The notes beneath the pieces were generated by a model. It ran no database searches and had not been told where the DNA came from. It was given only the letters and a program-made list of their open reading frames with translations. A stretch of DNA of 64,000 nt from Rathayibacter sp. SW19 (GTDB taxonomy: Bacteria; Actinomycetota; Actinomycetes; Actinomycetales; Microbacteriaceae): contig NZ_CP133020.1 in assembly GCF_030866825.1 (NCBI RefSeq), positions 930,001-994,000 of the forward strand. Direction: 5' to 3'. Positions 1 to 7,421 of the stretch are shown here, piece by piece. The position numbers and the translations under genes were made by a program. Position 1 is the first letter of the stretch. Each line of letters opens with the position of its first letter.

Positions 1-166
1 CGTGGGCGAACATCCGGTGGCTGTCGGAGACGAGGCGGTGTTGTTCGGTGATCCTGCCCAGGGAATGCCGTCTGCGGAGCAGTGGGCCGCCGCCGCGGAC
101 ACCATCAACTACGAGATCATCGCCCGCATCGGCGGGCGCGTGACGCGGACCTACGTGGGCGGCTGA
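1..166 (+). CDS. alr: Alanine racemase, C-terminal fragment (gene cut by window start)
   Basis: The first 166 bases encode 54 residues in frame 2, ending in TINYEIIARIGGRVTR plus a short TYVGG tail. This is the C-terminal beta-domain signature of PLP-dependent alanine racemase, which makes D-alanine for peptidoglycan. The catalytic lysine and tyrosine lie in the part outside the window or cannot be assigned. The stop is 3 nt from the tsaE start, so the two are probably cotranscribed. The alr-tsaE order is common in actinobacteria. Confidence 0.85.
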   Translation, partial: VGEHPVAVGDEAVLFGDPAQGMPSAEQWAAAADTINYEIIARIGGRVTRTYVGG

Positions 167-169
167 GCC

Positions 170-973
170 ATGCGGGCGGAACAATCGGAGCGGGCCGAGC
201 GGCCGCAGCGGTCTGGGCGCTCGGCGCGGCGTGCGCAGCCTGGGCCGCTCGGGCAGCGGACGCCAGCGGAGCAGCAGACGCCAGCGGAACAGCGGACGCC
301 GGCGGAGCAGCAGACGCCAGTGCAGCAGCGGACGCCAGCGGAACAGCAGACACCAGCGGAGCAGCGGACACCGCCTGGGCCGTTTGCGCGCACTCGCATT
401 ATTGCGACACCCGACGAGATGGAAGCCTTTGGCCGCGAACTCGGCGCGTTGTTGCGCCCTGGGGATCTGGTCGTGCTGAACGGCCCGCTCGGGGCGGGCA
501 AGACGACCCTGACGCGCGGAATCGGTGACGCGCTCGGCGTGCGCGGGCCGGTGACGAGCCCGACGTTCGTGCTGGCGCGCACGCATCCGAGTCTCGTCGG
601 GGGTGCCCCACTGGTGCATGTGGATGCGTATCGGCTGGGCAGCGCACTCGAGCTGGACGACCTCGACATCGACTTCGCACGCTCCGTCGTGGTCGTCGAG
701 TGGGGCGATGGCATGCTTGACGGCGTTGCCGAGTCCTGGCTCGACGTTGCGATCGACCGTCCGATCGGTGCTGATGAGCACGCGGATGCTGTCGCAGACG
801 GACTCGACACGGGCACCGACGCGGTCGCCGACGGGTTCGACGTAGGCATTGACGCGGGCACCGACGCGCTCGACGCGGTCACTGACGGGCTCGACGCAGC
901 GTTAGACGCACCGGAGGCCCGCACGATCACGCTGGCCGGCCATGGGTCGCGCTGGTGGAGCATCGTTCGCTGA
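170..973 (+). CDS. tsaE: tRNA t6A biosynthesis ATPase TsaE (YjeE) with repeat-extended ends
   Basis: TsaE is the ATPase partner of the TsaB-TsaD complex that makes threonylcarbamoyladenosine at position 37 of ANN-decoding tRNAs. The core starts near residue 74. It has a Walker A motif GPLGAGKTT at about 105-113, the TSPTF motif near 132 and HVDAYRL near 152. The protein is 267 aa against about 150-160 for the family. The extra length is an N-terminal block of six TPAEQQ/R hexapeptides (about residues 31-66) and a C-terminal Asp/Ala/Thr-rich repetitive block (about 205-245). The ATG 3 nt after the alr stop was chosen, but initiation nearer the conserved core is possible because the repeat block is not needed for the fold. 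tsaB and tsaD lie 1-2 kb downstream. Confidence 0.85.
   Translation: MRAEQSERAERPQRSGRSARRAQPGPLGQRTPAEQQTPAEQRTPAEQQTPVQQRTPAEQQTPAEQRTPPGPFARTRIIATPDEMEAFGRELGALLRPGDLVVLNGPLGAGKTTLTRGIGDALGVRGPVTSPTFVLARTHPSLVGGAPLVHVDAYRLGSALELDDLDIDFARSVVVVEWGDGMLDGVAESWLDVAIDRPIGADEHADAVADGLDTGTDAVADGFDVGIDAGTDALDAVTDGLDAALDAPEARTITLAGHGSRWWSIVR
260..367 (+). repeat. Six 18-bp tandem repeats inside tsaE
   Basis: Six consecutive 18-bp units, consensus ACGCCAGCGGARCAGCRG, encode TPAEQQ or TPAEQR (one unit reads TPVQQR). The unit is a multiple of three, so copy-number change would alter protein length without frameshift. Confidence 0.95.
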
Positions 974-1032
974 GTTGTGGCGGTGCCGGTGAATCCTGAT
1001 CGCAGCATGCTCGGATCTGCGCGGCTCCCAGC

Positions 1033-1092
1033 ATTCATAGTGCGCGAAATGTCGGATTGACCGGGCAATCCGACATTTCGCGCACTATGAAT
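1033..1092. repeat. Perfect 26-bp inverted repeat with 8-nt loop between convergent genes
   Basis: The left arm (1033-1058) and right arm (1067-1092) are exact reverse complements, each containing GTGCGCGAAATGTCGGATT, around loop GACCGGGC. It lies between the 3' ends of tsaE and the DoxX gene. It could act as a bidirectional terminator, but there is no T-tract and the stem is longer and less GC-biased than usual for one. Confidence 0.9.
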
Positions 1093-1110
1093 CAGGCGGA
1101 TGGGCGCGGA

Positions 1111-1668
1111 TCAGGCGGATGGGCGCGTCGCGGGCGCGTCCTCCTGCGGTGCGTCGTGCGCTTCGAGTAGACGCGCCGCCTGCGCGTTGCGTCGCCCGAC
1201 TTCGACGATAGCGACGGATGCTGCCGCGCCGGCCGCCAGCGCGGCCACCGCGTATCCGGTGCCCGACCGCACGCGCCCGCGCGCGGCATCCAGTGAGAAT
1301 TTGCCCGGCCCGGACTCCACCAGAGCGAACAGGCTCGCGAGCAGCACGGCGTTGTACTCCCAGCCGCGATTCGAGTTCCAGACGCCGTTCTTGTAGTGCA
1401 CCTTGCGGATCGCGGTGATCATCGCACCCATCAGCCCGGCGGCCGCGACCGGTGTAGCCAATCCGGCGACCAGTGCGGCACCACCGGCCGCCTCGGTCAG
1501 ACCAGACGCGATCGCATTCCGCCGCGCCGGTTCCATCTCGAGAGCATGCATCATCTTGTCGGTGCCCTCGAGCCCGGATCCGCCGAACCATCCGGCGAGT
1601 TTCTGCATTCCGTGCCCGAAGAACAGGCCTCCGACGACAACACGAACAAAAAATCGACCAGTATTCAT
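1111..1668 (-). CDS. DoxX-family integral membrane protein
   Basis: The 185-aa product begins MNTGRFFVRVVVGGLFFGHG and shows the DoxX pattern: a short N-terminal hydrophobic helix with GHGMQKL, GLATPVAAAGLMGAMITAIRKVH in the middle, and further hydrophobic segments. DoxX proteins are four-helix membrane proteins of redox or detoxification context; no specific substrate can be assigned. An in-frame ATG lies 33 nt further upstream. The start used here has an AGGGGAAG ribosome-binding site about 8 nt before it, and the upstream one does not. A charged tail of about 35 residues follows the last helix. Convergent with tsaE across a long palindrome. Confidence 0.75.
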   Translation of the reverse strand: MNTGRFFVRVVVGGLFFGHGMQKLAGWFGGSGLEGTDKMMHALEMEPARRNAIASGLTEAAGGAALVAGLATPVAAAGLMGAMITAIRKVHYKNGVWNSNRGWEYNAVLLASLFALVESGPGKFSLDAARGRVRSGTGYAVAALAAGAAASVAIVEVGRRNAQAARLLEAHDAPQEDAPATRPSA

Positions 1669-1902
1669 AACCGTGCTTCCCCTTGAACTCTCTGTGCTCA
1701 ACGCTAGGCCTCAAGCGTGCGTCGCGCTACGCCGGCCCGATCGGACGCTGACGCTCGCGCCGCCGCTGCGCAGCATTCAGGTCAGACCGGGGGTCGGAGC
1801 GGTGGACACCGGGGAGTCGTGCCGTCCAGCCTGAATTGTGCGCGGGCCGCGCTGCCCACGGCCTGGTCCGGCGACGCGGCCGCTCACACTCGCACCCGCC
1901 CA

Positions 1903-1908
1903 TAAACT
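1903..1908 (+). promoter_or_regulatory. -10 box TAAACT for tsaB (leaderless-type spacing)
   Basis: TAAACT lies 7 nt before the tsaB ATG, so transcription would start at or next to the start codon. No Shine-Dalgarno sequence is obvious. Confidence 0.5.
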
Positions 1909-1915
1909 GGAAGGC

Positions 1916-2536
1916 ATGCTGCTCGCGATCGACACCTCCGCCGGATCGAGCGTCGCCGTCGTCGATCGCGATCGTGGTGTTCTCGCGGATCGGTCCGTCG
2001 ATGACACGATGCGGCACGCCGAGGTCATCGGCTCGCTGATCGAGGAATGCCTGGTCGAGGCGGGTGTCGCAGTCGCCGACCTGTCAGCTGTCGCCGCCGG
2101 AGTGGGTCCGGGCCCTTTCACCGGGCTTCGGGTCGGCATCGCCGCCGCACGCGTGTTCGCGCTCGGCGCGGGCATTCCCGTTGTTCCGCTCGTCAGCCAT
2201 GACGCCGTCGCCTTCGAACGCTACGGCCTCGGCCATACCGGCCCGCTACTGGTCGTCACCGATGCCCGCCGCCGTGAGGTCTACTGGTCGGCGTACAGCG
2301 GGATCGACGATGTCGGCATCCCACTTCGCAACGACGGCCCGGGACTCTGCAAACCGGATGCGCTCCCGCACGCAGACCTGCCGCGCCTCGACGCGGCATC
2401 CGTCTCCGCAGCCGCTCTCGGCATGCTCGCCGAACTGACCTATCAGCACGGCCGACCTTTCGCCGCCGACGAACCGCTGTACCTGCGGTCGCCGGATATA
2501 ACGCCGTCCGCCGGCCCGAAGCGCGTGACCGCGTGA
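1916..2536 (+). CDS. tsaB: tRNA t6A biosynthesis protein TsaB
   Basis: TsaB is the catalytically inactive paralogue of TsaD that scaffolds the t6A complex. The 206-aa product starts MLLAIDTSAGSSVAVVDRD, the ASKHA-fold phosphate-loop region, with GVGPGPFTGLRVGIA near residues 61-75 and the family's Y-x-S at the substrate-like face near residue 125. The ATG at 1916 was chosen over an in-frame ATG 78 nt upstream because the IDTS motif sits normally at residue 5. Its last 4 bases overlap rimI (GTGA), indicating translational coupling. Confidence 0.92.
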   Translation: MLLAIDTSAGSSVAVVDRDRGVLADRSVDDTMRHAEVIGSLIEECLVEAGVAVADLSAVAAGVGPGPFTGLRVGIAAARVFALGAGIPVVPLVSHDAVAFERYGLGHTGPLLVVTDARRREVYWSAYSGIDDVGIPLRNDGPGLCKPDALPHADLPRLDAASVSAAALGMLAELTYQHGRPFAADEPLYLRSPDITPSAGPKRVTA

Positions 2537-3246
2537 GCGTCAACTGGCAGTTGCGCAGGGCCACCAGCGCAGACCTCGACGCGATCATGGCGATCGAGAC
2601 GGCGACCTTCGTGACGGATGCCTGGTCCCGCTCGACGATGCGCGCCGAGCTGGAAAACGAACACGGCTACTATCTCGTCGCCGTGCGCTCGGCGAATGGC
2701 CCGGCGGATGCGGCGCTGCGTGACGCTGCGCCCGCGGATGGGGTGCCTGAAGCTTCGCCGACGGATGCCGCGGCGTCCGCTGCCGGCGCGGTGCGCGCAT
2801 CCGTCGACGGCTACGCGGGACTGCTCGCGCCGCGCGGCGCAGTGGAGGCTGAGATCCAGACCATCGCTGTCGCGCCGCGCGCTCGGCGGCACGGTGTCGG
2901 TCGGGCACTGGTGGGCGCACTGATCGCTGAGGCTGCCGAGCGGGGTGCACGTGAGGTGTTTCTCGAGGTTCGTGCGGACAACCCCGGAGCCCAAACGCTG
3001 TATCGCTCGTTCGGGTTCGAACAGATCGGCGTGCGACCGCGCTACTACCAGCCGGACGGTGTCGACGCACTCGTGATGAAACTGTCTGCCCCTGCCCTTC
3101 GACTGCGCTCAGGGACCGGACCGCACTCGGAGACCGGGCCGCGCTCAGGGACCGGGCCGCGCTCGGGGACGGGGCTGCATGCGGGGACCGGGCCGCGCTC
3201 AGGGACCGAAGTCGGCACAGACGACGGGGCGGAGGAGCAACTGTGA
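2533..3246 (+). CDS. rimI: Ribosomal-protein alanine N-acetyltransferase RimI (GNAT) with repeat-derived tail
   Basis: RimI acetylates the N-terminal alanine of ribosomal protein S18 from acetyl-CoA. The GNAT core is clear: [16 protein letters not shown] at the N-terminus, the acetyl-CoA loop [15 protein letters not shown] near residue 120, and [35 protein letters not shown] near 155-190. The GTG start overlaps the tsaB stop. The protein is 237 aa against about 150-160 for the family. There is an Ala/Pro-rich insertion at about 57-90, and a roughly 45-residue Arg-Ser-Gly-Thr-Gly-Pro repeat tail made by an 18-bp minisatellite. The stop overlaps the tsaD start (GTGA). Confidence 0.88.
   Translation: MSVNWQLRRATSADLDAIMAIETATFVTDAWSRSTMRAELENEHGYYLVAVRSANGPADAALRDAAPADGVPEASPTDAAASAAGAVRASVDGYAGLLAPRGAVEAEIQTIAVAPRARRHGVGRALVGALIAEAAERGAREVFLEVRADNPGAQTLYRSFGFEQIGVRPRYYQPDGVDALVMKLSAPALRLRSGTGPHSETGPRSGTGPRSGTGLHAGTGPRSGTEVGTDDGAEEQL
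3103..3210 (+). repeat. Six 18-bp tandem repeats forming the rimI C-terminal tail
   Basis: Six 18-bp units resembling CCGCGCTCAGGGACCGGG are read in frame as RSGTGP. GCTCAGGGACCG also occurs in intergenic repeats elsewhere in the window (for example near 20190), so an intergenic-type repeat has become coding here. Confidence 0.92.
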
Positions 3247-4313
3247 ATAGGGTTGATCCCCTTGTGCTCGGTATCGAGACCTCGTGCGACGAGACCGGAA
3301 TCGGAATCGTGCGCGGCACCCGCCTGCTTTCCAACACCATTGCATCCTCGATGGAGCAGCACGCCCGCTACGGCGGAGTCGTGCCCGAGGTGGCGGCGCG
3401 CGCCCACCTGGAGGAGCTCGTGCCGGCGATCCGCGCGGCCGTCGCGGAGGCCGGCATCCGACTCACTGAGATCGATGCGGTCGCCGTCACCAGCGGCCCG
3501 GGCCTCGCCGGTGCCCTCATGGTCGGTGTCGGCGCGGCCAAAGCGCTCGCCGTCTCGCTCGGCAAGCCGATCTACGCCGTCAACCACCTCGTCGGACACG
3601 TCGGCGCAGACATTCTCGACCCAGAAGGCGGCCCCGGCCGCGCCCTCGAACTGCCCACGATCGCCCTGCTCGTTTCGGGCGGGCACACATCGCTGCTCCA
3701 TGTGCGCGACCTGACCTCCGACGTCGAGCTGCTCGGCGAGACGATCGACGATGCCGCAGGCGAGGCCTTCGACAAGGTCGCGCGCGTGCTCGGGCTGGCG
3801 TATCCGGGAGGTCCGCAGATCGACCGGGTTGCGGCATCCGGAAACCCGAAAGCGATTCGCTTTCCCCGCGGGCTCAGTCAGCCCAAGGACATGTCGCGAC
3901 ACCGTTACGACTTCTCGTTCTCCGGGTTGAAGACCGCCGTCGCACGCTGGGTGGAGAAGCTACAGGATGCCGGTGAGCCGGTTCCGGTCGCGGATGTCGC
4001 CGCCAGCTTTCGCGAGGCCGTCGCCGACATCCTGCTGACCAAAGCGGTCGCGGCCTGCACCGACCGTGGGGTGCCTCGGCTCCTGTTGGGCGGCGGGGTG
4101 GTTGCGAATGAGCGCATTCGTCAACTGGCCGCCGAACGCTGCGCCGCGGCGGGCATTGCGCTGCGCATTCCGGCGTTTTCGTTGTGTACAGACAACGGCG
4201 CGATGATCGCCGCGCTAGCAGCTCAGCTGATCATGGCCGGGCACCGGCCGTCGACCCTGGAATTCGGTGCAGATTCGACGCTTCCGGTCACCGACATCCA
4301 GGTTTTGCGCTGA
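3243..4313 (+). CDS. tsaD: tRNA N6-adenosine threonylcarbamoyltransferase TsaD
   Basis: TsaD transfers the threonylcarbamoyl group from TC-AMP to A37 of tRNA in the cytoplasm. The 356-aa product has the expected ASKHA features: [14 protein letters not shown] at the N-terminus, [30 protein letters not shown], and the metal-binding NHLVGH (His ligands near 117 and 121). It also has [23 protein letters not shown], the [10 protein letters not shown] motif and the C-terminal TDNGAMIA with the metal-binding Asp. The GTG start is coupled to rimI by a 4-nt overlap. tsaE-tsaB-rimI-tsaD is the classical actinobacterial order; tsaC is not in the window. Confidence 0.96.
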   Translation: MNRVDPLVLGIETSCDETGIGIVRGTRLLSNTIASSMEQHARYGGVVPEVAARAHLEELVPAIRAAVAEAGIRLTEIDAVAVTSGPGLAGALMVGVGAAKALAVSLGKPIYAVNHLVGHVGADILDPEGGPGRALELPTIALLVSGGHTSLLHVRDLTSDVELLGETIDDAAGEAFDKVARVLGLAYPGGPQIDRVAASGNPKAIRFPRGLSQPKDMSRHRYDFSFSGLKTAVARWVEKLQDAGEPVPVADVAASFREAVADILLTKAVAACTDRGVPRLLLGGGVVANERIRQLAAERCAAAGIALRIPAFSLCTDNGAMIAALAAQLIMAGHRPSTLEFGADSTLPVTDIQVLR

Positions 4314-4360
4314 CCCGGGCGGCCAATTCGAACATTCGGCGACACGGGGAGTACTGGTCA

Positions 4361-4389
4361 TTGACACCCCCTGAGGGGGATGCCACTAT
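4361..4389 (+). promoter_or_regulatory. Possible promoter for the DUF4190-type gene
   Basis: TTGACA (4361-4366) is followed after 17 bp by CACTAT (4384-4389). A small CCCC/GGGG dyad lies between them. It would give a leader of about 155 nt before the gene at 4554. The -10 match is weak. Confidence 0.35.
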
Positions 4390-4553
4390 GGGCTGCGATA
4401 CAGCTTTTGTTCAGGAACCGGGGGGCAACGAACGGCTTTGGCTCAATACTTCCCGCTGGCGCGGACAGACAGGTCATTCAACAAATCATTCACTAACAGC
4501 AGACGGCGCCGACAGACAGGCGACACCGACCATCACGAAAGGAGATTGGTCTC

Positions 4554-5198
4554 ATGACCGATCCGAACATCCCCGACGGCGAACCGCAGGTTCCCGCCGA
4601 GCAGGTCCCGCCCGCGCAGGTGCCGCCCGCGCCAGAGGCGCCGCCCGCGGCACCGCCGGCACCGGCGGCACCCGTCTCCGACGCGCCGCCCGCGCCCGCT
4701 GAACCAGCAGCACCCGCCGCCCCGGTATACAACGCTCCACCCGCTGCTCCGGCCGCTGCACCGCCGGCACCGGCGTATGACGCGCCCGCGCAGGGCGCCC
4801 CGGTGCCTCCGCCCGCTGCACCGCAGTACGCCGCTCAGCCGGCAGCACCGCAGTACGCCGCCCAACCGGCCGCACCGCAGTACGGTGCGCCGCCGGTCAA
4901 CCCCTACGCGCAGCCGTATACAACGGCTCCGGCGCAGAAGGCACCCGTGCTCAGCATCATCGCGCTGATCACCGGTATTCTCGGCGTGTTCACGTCGTGG
5001 TTCTTCTTCGGAGGACTGTTCTCGATTGCGGCCATCGTGCTCGGCTTCCTCGGCAAGAGCAAAGAACCGCAGGCGAAGGGCATGTGGCTGACCGGCATCA
5101 TCCTCGGATTCGTCGGCATCCTCGTGCTCGTGATCGCGATCATCTTCACGATCATCGTGCTCGTCGCCGTCGGAAACCTTGGTTCATACACATACTGA
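4554..5198 (+). CDS. DUF4190-type two-helix membrane protein with long Pro/Ala-rich N-terminus
   Basis: The 214-aa product has about 125 residues of Pro/Ala-rich low-complexity sequence with PAAPQYAAQ repeats. Two hydrophobic segments follow (about 133-165 and 175-205), separated by GFLGKSKEPQAKGMWLTGI. This helix-KSKEP-helix pattern is the DUF4190 arrangement common in actinobacterial membrane proteins. The function is unknown. The Pro-rich arm probably faces the cytoplasm and may bind partners. A strong AAAGGAGA ribosome-binding site lies 9 nt before the ATG, and a good terminator follows. Confidence 0.75.
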   Translation: MTDPNIPDGEPQVPAEQVPPAQVPPAPEAPPAAPPAPAAPVSDAPPAPAEPAAPAAPVYNAPPAAPAAAPPAPAYDAPAQGAPVPPPAAPQYAAQPAAPQYAAQPAAPQYGAPPVNPYAQPYTTAPAQKAPVLSIIALITGILGVFTSWFFFGGLFSIAAIVLGFLGKSKEPQAKGMWLTGIILGFVGILVLVIAIIFTIIVLVAVGNLGSYTY

Positions 5199-5214
5199 GT
5201 CGACGCGCACGCCA

Positions 5215-5248
5215 GACGGGCCGCTCTCCCACGGGAGGGCGGCCCGTC
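5215..5248 (+). terminator. Rho-independent-type hairpin after the DUF4190-type gene
   Basis: Long GC-rich stem GACGGGCCGC..CTCCC / GGGAG..GCGGCCCGTC, 17 nt after the stop codon. A T-run is nearly absent, as is usual in actinobacteria. Confidence 0.75.
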
Positions 5249-5270
5249 GGTGTTGGGTGCCGGAGATTTC

Positions 5271-5477
5271 GAGACGGCCGCGAGCGGCCTCCTCAATCAG
5301 CGGGACAGACGGCCGCGGGCGGCCTCCTCGATCAGCGGAGCTTGTTGGTGTTTGGTTGGGGTGGGGTGGATCTCGAGACGGCCGCGGGCGGCCTCCTCGA
5401 TCAGCGGGACAGACGGCCGCGAGCGGCCTCCTCGATCAGCGGGACAGACGGCCGCGGGCGGCCTCCTCGATCAGCGG
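5271..5477. repeat. Five near-identical 33-35-bp repeats, intergenic
   Basis: Units begin at 5271, 5304, 5375, 5408 and 5443. Each contains GACGGCCGCGGGCGGCC followed by TCCTCGATCAGCGG. A 36-bp unrelated spacer (5339-5374) splits them 2+3. GGCCGC..GCGGCC within each unit is palindromic. The reverse complement reads GATCGAGGAGGCCGC..GGCCGTCTCGA, relating it to the dispersed GTCGAGTAG..TCTCGA repeat family of this window. Confidence 0.9.
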
Positions 5478-5526
5478 GACAGACGACCGGCCTTCGGCAA
5501 GCTCAGGGGCCGGCTTTCGGCAAGGG

Positions 5527-6729
5527 CTAGAGGCGGTCCACGAGCAACGCCTCGTGTTTGCCGCCGATGCGGGTGAGCACGAGCGTGGCGGAGGCGTCAC
5601 CACGAAGGGACAGGCGGGTCCGCAGGGCGGCGGGGTCGACATCCGCCCCGCGCTTTTTGATCTCGAGCGTGCCGATGCCGCGCTCGCGCAGTGCGCGCTT
5701 CAACTCGCGTTCCTGGAACGGCACCCGCTCGCGCACCCGGAATCCAGCGGCAAACGGGGTGCCGACCGGCTGGTCGGTCGTCAAGTAGGCGATGCCGTCG
5801 CTGATCATCCGCGCGTTCATGCGGCGCGCGAGGTCGCCGATCAAGCGAGCGCGGATCACTGAGCCGTCGGGCTCGTAGAGGTACTCGCCGAGGTCGCCGA
5901 CCGGCTCATCCTCGCTGTCTGCCGGCCCGGCGAGTTCCGCAGGCTCGCCGTCGGACAACACCAGTGCAGACCGACGGATGCCCTCCCTGGCCACCGCTCC
6001 GAACCAGACTCCCAGCTCCACGAGTTGGCCGTCGACGGAGATCCATTGCGCCTCAGCGTCGTGGGGGATGAGATTGCGGTCGAGGCCTGGCCCGAGCTTG
6101 ACGCCCGCGGGCATCCGTTCGCCGAGGCCGAAGGCGAAGTCGAGGCTCGGGGAGTACTCGTTCGGGTCGGTCAAGCGCTTGGTGTTGGAGTGGCCCGCTG
6201 TGCGCCGAGCCGGATCGATATAGACGCCGTCGACGTCCGCCAGTGCCGCAGCGCTGCCGGCCGCATCTTCCGCGCGGGCGTTCACGACGTTCGCCGTCTC
6301 GAATGGTGCAAGGTTGTATGCTGCGATCGCGGCAGTGATCTCGTCGGCTTCCACCGCGGTCACGGTGAGGCCGAGCGCAGCCATCGCCAGGGCGTCCCCA
6401 CCGATGCCGCAACCGAGGTCGGCGATGTGGCCGGCACCGGCGCTCTGGAACCGCCCAGCGTGCAGTGCGGCCACTCGTAACCGCGTGGCCTGCTCCAGGC
6501 CCGCGGCGGTGAACAGCATACGCGAGGCGAACTCGCCGAACTTCGACCTCGCCTTACCGCGCAGCTTCGCTTGGCTGAGCACCGCAGCGACAAGCGCGGG
6601 CGGATGCCCCGCCTTGCGGAGCGCGGAAACGCTGGCAAGCGCATCCGTCGACGAGGTGTACTCAGGCAGCGAGTCGAGAAGCCGAAGCCCCGCCGGACTC
6701 ATCAGTTCGAGCAGTTCCGAGCGTTCCAT
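5527..6729 (-). CDS. Class I SAM-dependent methyltransferase with THUMP-like C-terminal domain
   Basis: A 400-aa protein. Residues about 1-95 are helical. The SAM-binding motif [19 protein letters not shown], is at about 102-120, and motif II acidic EAD follows. [14 protein letters not shown] near 165-180 is the family's catalytic-loop region. The last 90 residues ([36 protein letters not shown]) match the THUMP-like domain attached to these methyltransferases in actinobacteria. An RNA substrate is likely from the domain, but no substrate is established. It is transcribed divergently from groES. TAAGTT lies 6 nt before the ATG, suggesting a leaderless mRNA. Confidence 0.8.
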   Translation of the reverse strand: MERSELLELMSPAGLRLLDSLPEYTSSTDALASVSALRKAGHPPALVAAVLSQAKLRGKARSKFGEFASRMLFTAAGLEQATRLRVAALHAGRFQSAGAGHIADLGCGIGGDALAMAALGLTVTAVEADEITAAIAAYNLAPFETANVVNARAEDAAGSAAALADVDGVYIDPARRTAGHSNTKRLTDPNEYSPSLDFAFGLGERMPAGVKLGPGLDRNLIPHDAEAQWISVDGQLVELGVWFGAVAREGIRRSALVLSDGEPAELAGPADSEDEPVGDLGEYLYEPDGSVIRARLIGDLARRMNARMISDGIAYLTTDQPVGTPFAAGFRVRERVPFQERELKRALRERGIGTLEIKKRGADVDPAALRTRLSLRGDASATLVLTRIGGKHEALLVDRL

Positions 6730-6735
6730 TCGACC

Positions 6736-6741
6736 AACTTA
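6736..6741 (-). promoter_or_regulatory. -10 box TAAGTT for the THUMP-like methyltransferase
   Basis: On the minus strand TAAGTT precedes the ATG at 6729 by exactly 6 nt, the spacing of leaderless actinobacterial transcripts. Confidence 0.55.
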
Positions 6742-6777
6742 TCTGGTCGGCCTATTTGGTCGATTCGAGGGCGATCT

Positions 6778-6804
6778 TTGGCACTCACGTTGCGAGAGTG
6801 CCAG
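6778..6804 (+). promoter_or_regulatory. CIRCE-type operator 1 (HrcA site) upstream of groES
   Basis: Arms TTGGCACTC and GAGTGCCAG are separated by 9 bp, the CIRCE geometry (consensus TTAGCACTC-N9-GAGTGCTAA). It overlaps the putative -35 TTGCGA of groES. Confidence 0.8.
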
Positions 6805-6819
6805 CACAGGCTCTAAACT
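6790..6819 (+). promoter_or_regulatory. Putative groES promoter
   Basis: TTGCGA (6790-6795), 18-bp spacer, TAAACT (6814-6819). Transcription would begin near 6826, inside the second CIRCE element, so HrcA on either site could block initiation. Confidence 0.5.
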
Positions 6820-6824
6820 CGGTC

Positions 6825-6851
6825 TTAGCACTCTCGGTGTGAGTGTGCTAA
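6825..6851 (+). promoter_or_regulatory. CIRCE-type operator 2 (HrcA site) upstream of groES
   Basis: TTAGCACTC-N9-GTGTGCTAA, one base from the perfect CIRCE inverted repeat. It lies 33 bp before the groES start codon and at the predicted transcription start. Confidence 0.88.
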
Positions 6852-6883
6852 CTCCAGTCTTCAGTACGAGAAAGAGGTCAAAC

Positions 6884-7180
6884 GTGTCGGTCTCCATCAA
6901 GCCGCTCGAGGATCGCATTGTTATCAAGCAGGTTGAGGCTGAGCAGACCACAGCTTCCGGCCTGGTGATCCCGGACACCGCCAAGGAAAAGCCCCAGGAG
7001 GGCGAAGTCATTGCGGTCGGCCCCGGTCGCATTGACGACAACGGCAACCGTGTTCCGCTCGACGTCGCCGTTGGCGACAAGGTGCTGTACTCCAAGTACG
7101 GCGGAACCGAGGTCAAGTTCGGCGTCGACGAGTACCTCGTGCTCTCGGCCCGCGACGTTCTCGCTGTGGTCGTGCACTAA
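6884..7180 (+). CDS. groES: Co-chaperonin GroES
   Basis: A 98-aa GroES that caps the GroEL folding chamber in the cytoplasm. The N-terminal strand is [15 protein letters not shown]. The mobile loop is [20 protein letters not shown] (about residues 18-37). [12 protein letters not shown] and [21 protein letters not shown] follow, and the length is typical. The GTG start is preceded by AAAGAGG. No groEL follows; a terminator and rarD do, so groEL must be elsewhere. Expression is predicted to be heat-inducible through two CIRCE sites. Confidence 0.97.
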   Translation: MSVSIKPLEDRIVIKQVEAEQTTASGLVIPDTAKEKPQEGEVIAVGPGRIDDNGNRVPLDVAVGDKVLYSKYGGTEVKFGVDEYLVLSARDVLAVVVH

Positions 7181-7195
7181 GCACGTTCGTTTTGT

Positions 7196-7236
7196 GGAAG
7201 GGCCCGGATGGCGAAAGCCGCCCGGGCCCTTTCTTT
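7196..7236 (+). terminator. Rho-independent terminator of groES
   Basis: Perfect stem AAGGGCCCGG / CCGGGCCCTT around a GATGGCGAAAGCCGC-type loop, followed by TCTTTG, 17 nt after the stop. Confidence 0.88.
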
Positions 7237-7239
7237 GTC

Positions 7240-7365
7240 GGTGGTCGAGTAGCGAGCGCTAGCGAGCGAGGGTCTCGATACGCGTACTCGCTGCGCTCGT
7301 GCGCTACTCGACCACCTGACGGAACCGGTGGTCGAGTAGCGAGCGCTAGCGAGCGTATCGAGACC
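7240..7365. repeat. Dispersed repeat cluster (GTCGAGTAG...TATCGAGACC family), three copies
   Basis: GGTGGTCGAGTAGCGAGCGC forward, then GGTCTCGATACGCG..CTACTCGACCACC inverted, then a second forward copy ending TATCGAGACC. The forward/inverted pair can fold into a long hairpin. Confidence 0.92.
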
Positions 7366-7409
7366 GACGGCGCACGGCGACGAGGTAAGCGGATGTCGGC
7401 GGGTGGCCA

Positions 7410-7415
7410 TAGCAT
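7410..7415 (+). promoter_or_regulatory. -10 box TAGCAT for rarD
   Basis: TAGCAT precedes the GTG start codon by exactly 6 nt, with no ribosome-binding site, indicating a leaderless transcript. Confidence 0.5.
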
Positions 7416-7421
7416 TGGTCA

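Noticed and set aside
151..1068. Long minus-strand open frame opposite tsaE (and similar long frames opposite acs, guaA, guaB, hyuA, sucC)
   Set aside because: These are antisense shadows of real genes caused by high GC; they lack conserved motifs, ribosome-binding sites and normal amino-acid composition.
4184..4702. Open frame spanning the end of tsaD and the start of the DUF4190-type gene
   Set aside because: It overlaps two well-supported genes, has no recognisable domain, and the region between contains promoter-like sequence.
5271..5477. CRISPR array
   Set aside because: Repeats are contiguous rather than separated by regular unique spacers, contain internal palindromes related to intergenic elements, and no cas genes are present.
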